NCBI GenBank assembly: GCA_009782175.1
Contig: WRKR01000014.1
Coordinates: 1 to 59,653 of the forward strand
From: Cystobacterineae bacterium
GTDB lineage: Bacteria; Myxococcota; Myxococcia; Myxococcales; Myxococcaceae
Length of the DNA: 59,653 bases
Reading direction: 5' to 3'
The notes beneath the pieces were generated by a model. The model was not told the DNA's origin. It was given only the letters and a program-made list of their open reading frames with translations, and did not search any database. Made by a program: the position numbers and the translations under genes. Positions 52,516-59,653 of this stretch are shown piece by piece. How positions within the stretch are numbered: position 1 is the first letter of the stretch; every line of letters begins with the position of its first letter.

Positions 52516-54252
52516 ATGAAAACCACTCAAAATTTAAGCCTCACCAGAGAATTCCCCCTGAAACGCTTTCTCATTGGAATACCGTATATATTGCTGAGTG
52601 TGTTGCTGAGTGCAGCCTTGAGTGCCTGCTCTTCTTCCACACCGGAGACAATTATCGACCCCTTGGAAGGGAGTTATAGGGTTATTTTTGACGAAAACGG
52701 TGGGGACACCCCCGCAAACCCACAAAGCAAAACGGTGGTTCCACCTGAAACAACCATAGACGCGCTGCCCGAAGAACCCACACGGGCGGGCTATATATTT
52801 TTGGGGTGGAACACGGCGGCGGATGGGAGCGGAACACCCTTCACCGCCGATGTGCTGGTGAGGGAAAACCTCACCGTATATGCCCAATGGGCGAATTTAA
52901 ATATTTCCATCCTCCCCAGCACGGCAATACTCACGCCTATAGTGGATGGGGATTATAACGAGCACTCCACCCGCTTCAGGGTGGTGGTTTCAGGTTTTGA
53001 CAATGCGGCTGATGCCAGCAAGGCAACCCTGAGCCTAAACTACATTAACGGGCTCAGTTTTGAGGTTGAAAGCAACCCCGAGGGAAACACCCAAAATTTT
53101 GAGGTGAGGGTGGAATATAACGGGCAAGCCACCTTTCCCGAAGGTTTTGCAACCTTCAACCTAAGCTTGGCAAACATATCCGGTTATTCTGCTGAACGCA
53201 AAAGCACCCGCATTTATATTCGGGATGGGCAGGCCGCAGGCCCAAGCCGCGCCATTCCCCTTAACCAGGCCAATATTTTGGCTTTTAACCGCTATGCCAA
53301 CACAGCGGCGGGCTTGACGCGGCACTATAGGCTGACAGAAAACATTAGCCTTGCCGAGCCTGCTCAACCCACAGAAAGCAATTGGACGGCCATTGGCACA
53401 TATGAGGCCCCATTTGTGGGCAGTTTGAATGGTGAAAACCACGAGCTTCTCCGCCTTCGCATCCGCGCCTCTGGCAGCAACTACCAGGGTTTATTTGGCC
53501 GTATAGGCCAAGGCGCCACCCTGCAGAACATTAGGCTGACAGAAGTCAGTGTCAGCGGGGGAGAAAATGTCGGCGGCCTGGTGGGCTATAACAACCAAGG
53601 CACAGTGCACAACAGCTATGCCACGGGAAGTGTCAACGGCAGCAGCTACTATGTCGGCGGCCTGGTGGGGCAGAACTCCGGCGGCACAGTGCACAACAGC
53701 TATGCTACGGGCAGTGTCAACAGTAGCGGCGACAATGTCGGCGGCCTGGTGGGCTATAACGCCGGCACAGTGCAAAACAGCTATGCCACGGGCAGTGTCA
53801 ACGGTAGCTTCTTTGTCGGCGGCCTGGTGGGCTCTAACACTGGCGGCACAGTGCAAAACAGCTATGCCACGGGCAGCGTCAGCGGAAACAGCTACCTTGT
53901 CGGCGGCCTGGTGGGGCGGAACAACGGCGGCACCGTGCGCAACAGCCTCGCGTTGAACCCCAGGGTGAGCGGCACCACCTACGTCGGACGTGTGGCGGGA
54001 ACAAACGACAACAACGGCTCTTTGATAGATAACTATGCCTTCGACGGCATGCAAAACAGTGCGGGCAGCACCACCAGTTGGAGCAACATAGGCCTGACTT
54101 ATATTGACGGCGCCAACCTCAGTGCCGTCGCCCTGCAAATAGCCAATGGCTTCCCAAGCGCCTTCACCACCACCCCGTGGAGATATGTGGAAGGCCGCCT
54201 CCCGGGCCTTTTGGGGCAGACGGTGGATATGCCTTCGCACCTTGCTCCGTGA
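52516..54252 (+). CDS. GLUG-repeat lipoprotein 1 (5 repeats)
   Basis: A 578-residue lipoprotein. The signal ends in SALSACSSS, the Cys being the lipid site. Residues about 50-125 form an InlB-like (Listeria-Bacteroides) repeat: YRVIFDENGGDTP, YIFLGWNTAADGSGTPF, ENLTVYAQW. A beta-rich middle follows (130-340). A GLUG array comes next with five units of the type GGLVGYN-x-GTVHNSYATGSV, ending in NSLALNPRVSG. ATG 52516 (AGGA immediately upstream, the same in the paralogues) is chosen by comparison with gene 2. GLUG repeats occur in surface adhesins and secreted proteins. It probably is a surface-exposed, outer-membrane-anchored binding protein. Confidence 0.85.
   Translation: MKTTQNLSLTREFPLKRFLIGIPYILLSVLLSAALSACSSSTPETIIDPLEGSYRVIFDENGGDTPANPQSKTVVPPETTIDALPEEPTRAGYIFLGWNTAADGSGTPFTADVLVRENLTVYAQWANLNISILPSTAILTPIVDGDYNEHSTRFRVVVSGFDNAADASKATLSLNYINGLSFEVESNPEGNTQNFEVRVEYNGQATFPEGFATFNLSLANISGYSAERKSTRIYIRDGQAAGPSRAIPLNQANILAFNRYANTAAGLTRHYRLTENISLAEPAQPTESNWTAIGTYEAPFVGSLNGENHELLRLRIRASGSNYQGLFGRIGQGATLQNIRLTEVSVSGGENVGGLVGYNNQGTVHNSYATGSVNGSSYYVGGLVGQNSGGTVHNSYATGSVNSSGDNVGGLVGYNAGTVQNSYATGSVNGSFFVGGLVGSNTGGTVQNSYATGSVSGNSYLVGGLVGRNNGGTVRNSLALNPRVSGTTYVGRVAGTNDNNGSLIDNYAFDGMQNSAGSTTSWSNIGLTYIDGANLSAVALQIANGFPSAFTTTPWRYVEGRLPGLLGQTVDMPSHLAP
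53572..53958 (+). repeat. GLUG coding array, 5 units
   Basis: Five imperfect units of about 78-84 bp encode GGLVG...TV.NSYATGSV. Most differ only in the N-S-G-rich connector, and the last changes to NSLALNPRV. High nucleotide similarity among units and to the other two arrays would favour recombination. Confidence 0.9.
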
Positions 54253-54388
54253 ATGAACAGCGCTCAACCCCATGCACTCAAATGTCAACAAAACCTGATA
54301 TTGTGTCATGTTTTAAGCGACAAAATGTCAATATTTGCTGACACAATGTCAACAAAAGGTTGCACTGTTGGGGAGTGAAAAGTGCGCC
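54245..54388 (+). promoter_or_regulatory. Leader repeat B with two operator-like palindromes
   Basis: The second 144-bp leader copy. The first site is AATGTCA (54281-54287) with TGATATT (54296-54302). The second starts at 54324, again 43 bp later, and has the weaker TGACACA arm. It begins 7 bases before the stop of lipoprotein gene 1. After it, this copy lacks about 43 bases that are present in copies A and C. Confidence 0.75.
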
Positions 54389-54442
54389 AGCAATAAACAC
54401 CCTGTTGCATATGTGTTCTAAACAACCCTAAAAGCTATAGGG

Positions 54443-56302
54443 ATGAAAGTTGCTGAAAGTATAGCTCCTCAAAAAAACATAGCGCCCCAGAAAGAATTTT
54501 TTGTGAAAGGCTTTTCCAGGGGTGCGCGGTATACATTGCTGTGTGTGTTGCTGAGCGCAACCTTGAGTGCCTGCCCTTCTCCGAATGAAGACGAGCACGA
54601 CCCTTGGGAAGAGGGTTATACGGTTGTTTTTGACAAAAATGGCGGGCACACCGAGGCAACCCCACAAAGCAAAACCGTTGTGCCACCTGAAACAACCCTA
54701 GACGAGCTGCCTGAAGAACCCACACGGGAGGGTTATAAATTTTTGGGGTGGAACACGGCGGCGGATGGGAGTGGAGCACCTTTCACCGTCGATACGCTGG
54801 TGAGGGAAAACCTCACGGTTTATGCCCAGTGGGAGAATTTAAATATTTCTATTCTCCCCAGCTCAGCCACACTCACACCTATAGTGGATGGGGATTATAA
54901 CGAGCACTCCACCCGTTTTAGGGTGGTGGTTTCAGGTTTTGACAATGCGGCTGATGCCAGCAAGGCAACCCTGAGTATAACCCACATTAACGGGCTCAGT
55001 TTTGAGGTTGAGAGCAACCCCGAGGGAAACACCCAAAGTTTTGAGGTGAGTGTGGAATATAATGGCCAGGCCGCCTTTCCCGAAGGTTTTGCAACCATCA
55101 AGCTAAGCCTGGAAAATATATCCGGTTATTCTGCTGAAAGCAAAAACACCCGCATTTATATTCGGGATGGGCAGGCAGCAAGCCCAAGCCGTGCCATTCC
55201 TGTTAACCAGGCCAATATTATGGCTTTTAACCGCTATGCCAACACGGCGGCGGGTTTGACGCGGCATTATAGGCTGACAGAAAACATTAGCCTTGCCGAG
55301 CCGGCTCAGCCTACGGCAAGCAATTGGACGGCCATTGGCAGAGAGCTTTCCCCGTTTGTGGGCAGTTTGAATGGTGAAAACCATGAGTTTCTCCGCCTTC
55401 GCGTCCGTGCCTCTGGCAGCGACTTCCAGGGTTTGTTTGGGCATATAGGCGAAGGTGCCACCCTGGAGAATATGAGGCTGATAGAAGCCAGTGTTTCCGG
55501 AAGCAGCTATACTGGCGGCCTGGTGGGGTGGAACGCCGGCGGCACCGTGCACAACAGCTATGCCACGGGCAGTGTCAGCGGCAGCAGCGGCAGCAACTAT
55601 GTCGGCGGCCTGGTGGGCTCTAACGACAAAGGCACCGTGCAACACTGCTATGCCACGGGAAGTGTCACTGGCAACCGGGTGGTCGGCGGCCTGGTGGGCT
55701 ATAACGGCGGCACCGTGCACAACAGCTATGCCACGGGCAGTGTCAACGGTAGCGGCAACTATGTCGGCGGCCTGATGGGCTATATCTCCATCAACAGCAC
55801 AGTGCACAACAGCTATGCCACGGGAAGTGTCACCGGGAGCCTCGACTATGTCGGCGGCCTGGTGGGAGGTAGCTATGGAACCGTGCAAAACAGCTATGCC
55901 ACGGGGAATGTCAACGGTAGCGGCAGTGGCAGCCAGTATGTCGGCGGCCTGGTGGGGCGGAACTCCGGCGGCACCGTGCAAAACAGCCTGGCGTTAAACC
56001 CCAGGGTGAGTGGCACCGCCAGCGTCGGACGTGTGACGGGAGCAAACGCAAACAACGGTACTTTTATCGGCACTTTGACCAACAACCATGCCTTCGACGG
56101 CATGCGCAACAGAGATAACAACACCACGTGGAGCAACATAGGCTTAAATAACATCGGCGGCGCCAACATCAGCGCCGGTCTGTTGCGAAGAAGAGACGGT
56201 TTTCCACCAGAATTCCTCACCAGCCCGTGGACATATGTGGAAGGCCAACTCCCGGGCCTTTTCGGGCAGACGGTGGCCATGCCTGCGCACATTCCTCAAT
56301 AG
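54443..56302 (+). CDS. GLUG-repeat lipoprotein 2 (6 repeats)
   Basis: A 619-residue paralogue of the preceding gene. The signal peptide is preceded by a longer n-region with a duplicated IAPQK element, and the lipobox is LSAC (SATLSACPSP). The InlB-like repeat (YTVVFDKNGGHTE, YKFLGWNTAADGSGAPF) and the beta-rich middle are nearly the same as in gene 1. The GLUG array (55514 to about 55999) has six units, including one aberrant unit (GTVQHCYATGSV) and one with GGLMGYISINSTVHN. The C-terminus LFGQTVAMPAHIPQ is shared. It is probably an alternative version of the same surface binder. Confidence 0.85.
   Translation: MKVAESIAPQKNIAPQKEFFVKGFSRGARYTLLCVLLSATLSACPSPNEDEHDPWEEGYTVVFDKNGGHTEATPQSKTVVPPETTLDELPEEPTREGYKFLGWNTAADGSGAPFTVDTLVRENLTVYAQWENLNISILPSSATLTPIVDGDYNEHSTRFRVVVSGFDNAADASKATLSITHINGLSFEVESNPEGNTQSFEVSVEYNGQAAFPEGFATIKLSLENISGYSAESKNTRIYIRDGQAASPSRAIPVNQANIMAFNRYANTAAGLTRHYRLTENISLAEPAQPTASNWTAIGRELSPFVGSLNGENHEFLRLRVRASGSDFQGLFGHIGEGATLENMRLIEASVSGSSYTGGLVGWNAGGTVHNSYATGSVSGSSGSNYVGGLVGSNDKGTVQHCYATGSVTGNRVVGGLVGYNGGTVHNSYATGSVNGSGNYVGGLMGYISINSTVHNSYATGSVTGSLDYVGGLVGGSYGTVQNSYATGNVNGSGSGSQYVGGLVGRNSGGTVQNSLALNPRVSGTASVGRVTGANANNGTFIGTLTNNHAFDGMRNRDNNTTWSNIGLNNIGGANISAGLLRRRDGFPPEFLTSPWTYVEGQLPGLFGQTVAMPAHIPQ
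55514..55999 (+). repeat. GLUG coding array, 6 units
   Basis: Six units with the same NSYATGSV core. Connectors vary more in length (for example SGSSGSNYV) than in gene 1. Confidence 0.9.
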
Positions 56303-56323
56303 CTTAAGCTTGCCTTGCTGCGG

Positions 56324-56364
56324 CTGCCCAGCTGCGCCCTCCACACAGGAGCGCAGTTGGGCAG
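56324..56364 (+). terminator. Hairpin after lipoprotein gene 2
   Basis: CTGCCCAGCTGCGC (56324-56337) and GCGCAGTTGGGCAG (56351-56364) pair over 14 bases with one G-T. The T-run is weak (GTGCTTTT shortly after). The same flanking sequence, from TAGCTTAAGCTTGCCTTG onward, follows gene 3. Confidence 0.6.
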
Positions 56365-56417
56365 AGTGCTTTTAGAGCGGTTTCAATGGAGGCGAGCTAA
56401 CGCTCACCTGCACTCCA

Positions 56418-56561
56418 CTCCATGAATGAACACAGCTCAAACCCATGCACTTAAATGTCAATAAAACTTGACATTGTGTTGTGTTTCAAACAACAAAATG
56501 TCAACATTTCCTGACATGGCGCCAACAAAAGACTATACGGTTGGGGAGTGAAAAGTGCGCC
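56418..56561 (+). promoter_or_regulatory. Leader repeat C with two operator-like palindromes
   Basis: The third 144-bp leader copy. Site one is AATGTCA (56454-56460) with TGACATT (56469-56475). Site two starts at 56497, 43 bp later, with TGACAT at 56512-56517. Outside the two sites the copy has more substitutions, so the sites are the better conserved parts. Confidence 0.75.
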
Positions 56562-56665
56562 CTTTCGCCCCAAAGCTAAAAAATATTTTTTCGAAACTAC
56601 GCTCAGCAATAAATGCTCTGTTGTATATAGGCCGAAACAGCCCCGACAGCCCCGGAAAAACAGGA

Positions 56666-58921
56666 ATGAAAACCACTCAAAATTTAAGCCTCAGCAGAGA
56701 ATTCCCCCTGAAACGCTTTTCCATTGGAATGCCGCATATGTTGCTGAGTGTGTTGCTGAGCGCGGCCTTGAGCGCCTGCTCTTCTTCCACACCGGAGACA
56801 ATTATCGAACCCTTGGAAGGGGTTTATACGGTTATTTTTGACAAAAATGGTGGGGACACCGAGGCAAACCCACAAAGCAAAAGGGTGGAGCCGCCTGAAA
56901 CAACCCTAGACGAGTTGCCCGAAGCACCCACACGGGAGGGCTATACATTTTTGGGGTGGAACACGGCGGCGGATGGGAGTGGAACACCTTTCACGGCCGA
57001 TGTTCTGGTGAGGGAGAACCTCACCGTATATGCCCAGTGGGCGAATTTAAATATTTCTATCCTCCCCAGTGCAGAAATACTTACACCTCTAATAGATGGG
57101 ACTTATAATGAGCACTTCACCACTTTTAGGGTGGTGGTTTCAGGTTTTGACAATGCGGCTGATGCCAGCAAGGCAAGCCTTGACATAGAGCCTATAAGCG
57201 GACTGCGTTTTGAGGTTGAAAGCAACCCCGAGGGGAATACCCAAAATTTTGAGGTGAGGGTGGAATATGATGGGCAGGCAGCCTTTCCCGAAGGTTTTGC
57301 AACCTTCAACCTAAACTTGGCCAATATATCAGGTTATTCTGCTGGACACAAAAGCACCCGCATTGATGTTCGGGATGGGCAAGCAGCAGGCCCAAGCCGC
57401 GCCATTCCGTTGAACCAGGCCAATATTGTGGCTTTTAACCACTATGCCAACACGGCGGCGGGTTTGACGCAGCATTATAGGCTGACAGAAAACATTAGCC
57501 TTGCCGAGCCGGCTCAACCTATGGCGAGCAATTGGGTGGCGATTGGCACAACTGAGGCCCCATTTGTGGGCAGTTTGAATGGTGAAAACCATGAGTTTCT
57601 CCGCCTTCGCATGCGTGCCTCTGGCAGCAACTACCAGGGTTTGTTTGGCTATATAGGCCTAGGTGCCACTCTGCAGAACATTAGGCTGACAGAAGCCAGT
57701 GTCCATGGGGGCCACCAGGTCGGCAGCCTGGTGGGCTATAACCTCCAAGGTACCGTGCACAACAGCTATGCCACGGGCAGTGTCAACGGGAGCAACAACA
57801 ATGTAGGTGGCCTGGTGGGGGTGAACTACGGCGGCACCGTGCAAAACAGCTATGCCACGGTCAGTGTGAATGGCAACAGCGCTGTAGGCGGCTTGGTGGG
57901 GAATAACTACAGCAACAGCACCGTGCAAAACAGCTATGCCACGGGCAGTGTTACCAGCAGCGGCACCGACACCTACGGCGACGCATATGTCGGTGGCCTG
58001 GTGGGCTCGAACTCCGGTGGCACCGTGGAAAACAGCTATGCCACGGGCAGTGTCAACGGTAGCGGCTATTATGTCGGCGGCCTGCTGGGCTCTAACTCCG
58101 GCACCGTGCACAACAGCTATGCCACGGGGAATGTCAGCGGTAGCAGCTTCTATGTCGGCGGCCTGGTGGGCTATAACTCCGGCACAGTGGAAAACAGCCA
58201 TGCCACGGGCAGTGTCAGCGCTAGCAGTTATATCGGCGGCCTGGTGGGGCGGAACTACGGAGGCACAGTGCAAAACAGCTATGCCACGGGCAGCGTCACC
58301 GGTAGCAGCTACGATGTCGGCGGCCTGGTGGGCTATAACTACGAAGGCACAGTGCAAAACAGCTATGCCACGGGCAGTGTCAGCGGTAGCAGCACTGTCG
58401 GCGGCCTGGTGGGGATTAACTTTAGAGGCACCGTGGAAAACAGCTATGCCACGGGTAGTGTTACTGGCAGCGGCACCGACGCCTACAACGGCTTAGATGT
58501 CGGCGGCCTGGTGGGCTCTAACAACTCCGGCACAGTGCAAAACAGCTATGCCACGGGCAATGTCAGCGGCAATGGTTGGGTCGGCGGCCTGGTGGGACGG
58601 AACTCCGGCACAGTGCAAAACAGCCTGGCGTTGAACCCCAGGGTGAGCGGCACCACCAACGTCGGACGTGTGGCGGGAATAAACGAAGACAACGGCACTT
58701 TGACAAACAACCATGCCTTCGACGGCATGCAAAACAGTGCAGGCAACACCAGTTGGGGCAACACCAGTTTAAATAACTCCAACGGCGCTGACATCAGCGC
58801 CGGACTGTTGCGAAGAAGAGACGGTTTCCCACCAGAATTCCTCACCACCCCATGGACATATGTGGAAGGCCAACTCCCGGGTTTAGGGCAGCCGGTGGAT
58901 ATGCCTGCGCACATTCCATAG
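56666..58921 (+). CDS. GLUG-repeat lipoprotein 3 (11 repeats)
   Basis: A 751-residue paralogue with the same signal (LSACSSS), InlB-like repeat (YTVIFDKNGGDTE, YTFLGWNTAADGSGTPF) and beta-rich middle. The GLUG array is longest here: eleven units (57722-58636), two with long connectors (SSGTDTYGDAYV, GSGTDAYNGLDV) that look like copies of one another. One unit reads ATVSV instead of ATGSV. ATG 56666 is chosen; the frame is open back to a GTG at 56555. The length difference among the three genes lies mostly in repeat number. Confidence 0.86.
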   Translation: MKTTQNLSLSREFPLKRFSIGMPHMLLSVLLSAALSACSSSTPETIIEPLEGVYTVIFDKNGGDTEANPQSKRVEPPETTLDELPEAPTREGYTFLGWNTAADGSGTPFTADVLVRENLTVYAQWANLNISILPSAEILTPLIDGTYNEHFTTFRVVVSGFDNAADASKASLDIEPISGLRFEVESNPEGNTQNFEVRVEYDGQAAFPEGFATFNLNLANISGYSAGHKSTRIDVRDGQAAGPSRAIPLNQANIVAFNHYANTAAGLTQHYRLTENISLAEPAQPMASNWVAIGTTEAPFVGSLNGENHEFLRLRMRASGSNYQGLFGYIGLGATLQNIRLTEASVHGGHQVGSLVGYNLQGTVHNSYATGSVNGSNNNVGGLVGVNYGGTVQNSYATVSVNGNSAVGGLVGNNYSNSTVQNSYATGSVTSSGTDTYGDAYVGGLVGSNSGGTVENSYATGSVNGSGYYVGGLLGSNSGTVHNSYATGNVSGSSFYVGGLVGYNSGTVENSHATGSVSASSYIGGLVGRNYGGTVQNSYATGSVTGSSYDVGGLVGYNYEGTVQNSYATGSVSGSSTVGGLVGINFRGTVENSYATGSVTGSGTDAYNGLDVGGLVGSNNSGTVQNSYATGNVSGNGWVGGLVGRNSGTVQNSLALNPRVSGTTNVGRVAGINEDNGTLTNNHAFDGMQNSAGNTSWGNTSLNNSNGADISAGLLRRRDGFPPEFLTTPWTYVEGQLPGLGQPVDMPAHIP
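57722..58636 (+). repeat. GLUG coding array, 11 units
   Basis: Eleven GLUG units. Two blocks with the 'TSSGTD / TGSGTDAY' connector lie about six units apart, which suggests duplication of a multi-unit segment followed by divergence. Confidence 0.88.
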
Positions 58922-58946
58922 CTTAAGCTTGCCTTGTTGCATCTGC

Positions 58947-58979
58947 CCAGCTGCGCCCTCCAGGCAGGAGCGCAGCTGG
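58947..58979 (+). terminator. Hairpin after lipoprotein gene 3
   Basis: CCAGCTGCGC (58947-58956) and GCGCAGCTGG (58970-58979) form a perfect 10-bp stem. It corresponds to the hairpin after gene 2. There is no T-run, so termination would be weak. From here to 59160 I see nothing else recognisable. Confidence 0.5.
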
Positions 58980-59160
58980 CCCGCCTAACAACCTTTATAG
59001 CCCAGGGTAAAACCCAAGAAGAAACACAGCACAGCAACTGGAGGCCACAGCACTCGCACAATTTCCCTGAGGATTTTTTTATTCATGGCTCCCCCTGGGT
59101 ATTTGGCGTTCAACCAAAGTTTTGTGCTCCCGCTCTCTGCGCCAACAAACGCTCCACTTT

Positions 59161-59436
59161 TTATTTCGGTGCATATAGTCGCTCCAATGTTTTGAGGAGT
59201 TCAGAAATTTTCTCGTCAGCAAGGGAATAAAAAACCATCGGCGAGCTTTTTCTGCTCGCAACCGCGCCGCTTCTGCGCAGCACAATCAGCTGCTGAGAGG
59301 CTGTGCTGCTTGGCACACGCGCAATGCGCGCCAACTCGCCTACGTTTTTTTCACCATCGGAAAGCGCTCGCAATATTTTGAGGCGCACCGCACCGCTCAG
59401 CAGCTGCAACACTTTTAAGGCTTCCTCGTTTTTCAT
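59161..59436 (-). CDS. ArsR-family winged-helix regulator
   Basis: A 91-residue DNA-binding protein. It shows LSGAVRLKILRALSDGEKNVGELAR, then VPSSTASQQLIVLRRSGAVASRK (recognition helix) and a beta-wing VFYSLADEKI. The usual ELCVCDL metal site is absent (the equivalent reads NVGELARIA), so it is probably not a classical arsenic/cadmium sensor. ATG 59436 has GGAG 7 bases upstream. It begins 2 bases after the stop of the next upstream gene, so the two form an operon. Confidence 0.85.
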   Translation of the reverse strand: MKNEEALKVLQLLSGAVRLKILRALSDGEKNVGELARIARVPSSTASQQLIVLRRSGAVASRKSSPMVFYSLADEKISELLKTLERLYAPK

Positions 59437-59438
59437 AT

Positions 59439-59653
59439 TCAGCTCCGCTTTCCGGTGGGCTGCTTCAGCGTGGCTGCAGGGAAAAACATCAGCAGGGCTT
59501 CTTTTTTGGCTTCCATTTTGGCTTCGGCAATGGACTCGTTCAGCATTCCCAGAAGGGAGCTCAAATATTTTGTTATGCAAGCGTGCTCTTTTTTTATGGC
59601 GTCACACAGCACGGTGAAAATGTCTTCCAGGTGCTGCGCACCGCCTGGCCACT
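59439..59653 (-). CDS. C-terminal end of an unknown gene, cut by the window edge
   Basis: On the minus strand an open frame enters from the window end and stops with TGA at 59439-59441 after about 70 codons. It reads WPGGAQHLEDIF, then TVLCDAIKKEHACITKYL, GMLNESIAEAKMEAKKEA and PAATLKQPTGKRS. It is mostly helical with a charged AKMEAKKEA stretch. Its stop is 2 bases before the ArsR-type start, so they share an operon. The N-terminal part is missing and the family is not recognised. Confidence 0.6.
   Translation of the reverse strand, partial: WPGGAQHLEDIFTVLCDAIKKEHACITKYLSSLLGMLNESIAEAKMEAKKEALLMFFPAATLKQPTGKRS

Noticed and set aside
53491-54309. Long minus-strand open frame opposite the GLUG array of gene 1 (similar ones at 55103-55981 and 57659-58357)
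   Set aside because: They exist because the repeated codons of the sense array lack stops in antisense; the product is a low-complexity His/Ala/Asp repeat and has no start signal.
57722-58636. GLUG units as a CRISPR-like repeat array
   Set aside because: Units are coding, in frame, of about 75-100 bp with variation throughout, and no cas genes are nearby.
1-59653. tRNA, rRNA, insertion sequences and an origin of replication
   Set aside because: I looked for tRNA-like cloverleaf with CCA-type ends, transposase motifs and DnaA-box clusters and saw none that I could support.

Overview
The window is a gene-dense, mid-GC (judged by eye) chromosomal segment of a Gram-negative bacterium. Several features point to the Myxococcota or broader 'deltaproteobacterial' group: TPR-rich lytic transglycosylases, a giant pseudo-receiver/coiled-coil protein resembling the motility proteins AglZ and FrzS, an FHA-GAF-cyclase next to a Ser/Thr kinase, an AIM24 protein, and a xerD-trpS-scpA-scpB run. 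This placement is inference. No rRNA, tRNA, CRISPR array or insertion sequence was seen.

Layout. 1-1430: almost gene-free, full of hairpins and inverted repeats, with one hypothetical gene and a copy of a dispersed repeat. 1432-7813: envelope and housekeeping genes (soluble-type lytic transglycosylase, HTH protein, RluD, IlvD). 8197-14877: a co-directional lipid cluster with myo-inositol-phosphate synthase, an AUR1-like PAP2 enzyme, a CDP-alcohol phosphatidyltransferase fused to GtrA, an RND/MMPL exporter and a dual-specificity phosphatase. Together these look like a complete inositol-phospholipid or inositol-phosphoceramide pathway with transport. 14941-21077: secreted or surface proteins (a barrel-DP linker-SGNH protein, a BACON/TIG/NHL lipoprotein, a Cys-rich lipoprotein). 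21215-26535: rhomboid, NadB, a second lytic transglycosylase, TPR-AIM24 and PgsA. 26660-34114: an AglZ/FrzS-like protein, a glycosyltransferase and a TPR/coiled-coil protein. 34133-39571: YciO, XerD, TrpS, ScpA, ScpB, Fur and PAP2. 39719-47427: TruD, then a signalling block (FHA-GAF-cyclase, Ser/Thr kinase, hybrid PAS/GAF histidine kinase, UbiB-type kinase). 47534-52190: MutS and a cell-wall amidase. 52276-58979: three tandem paralogous lipoproteins (InlB-like repeat plus 5, 6 or 11 GLUG repeats), each behind the same 144-bp leader carrying two palindromic operator-like sites 43 bp apart. 59161-end: an ArsR-type regulator and the end of a small upstream gene.

A running theme is short tandem repeats with unit lengths divisible by three inside genes: 12 bp in rluD, 15 bp in pgsA, 6 bp in the DP linker, 33 bp in the NHL gene, and 9-18 bp elsewhere. 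Next to them are non-coding 13-bp and 180-bp tandem repeats. This suggests a genome prone to replication slippage, or one that tolerates it.
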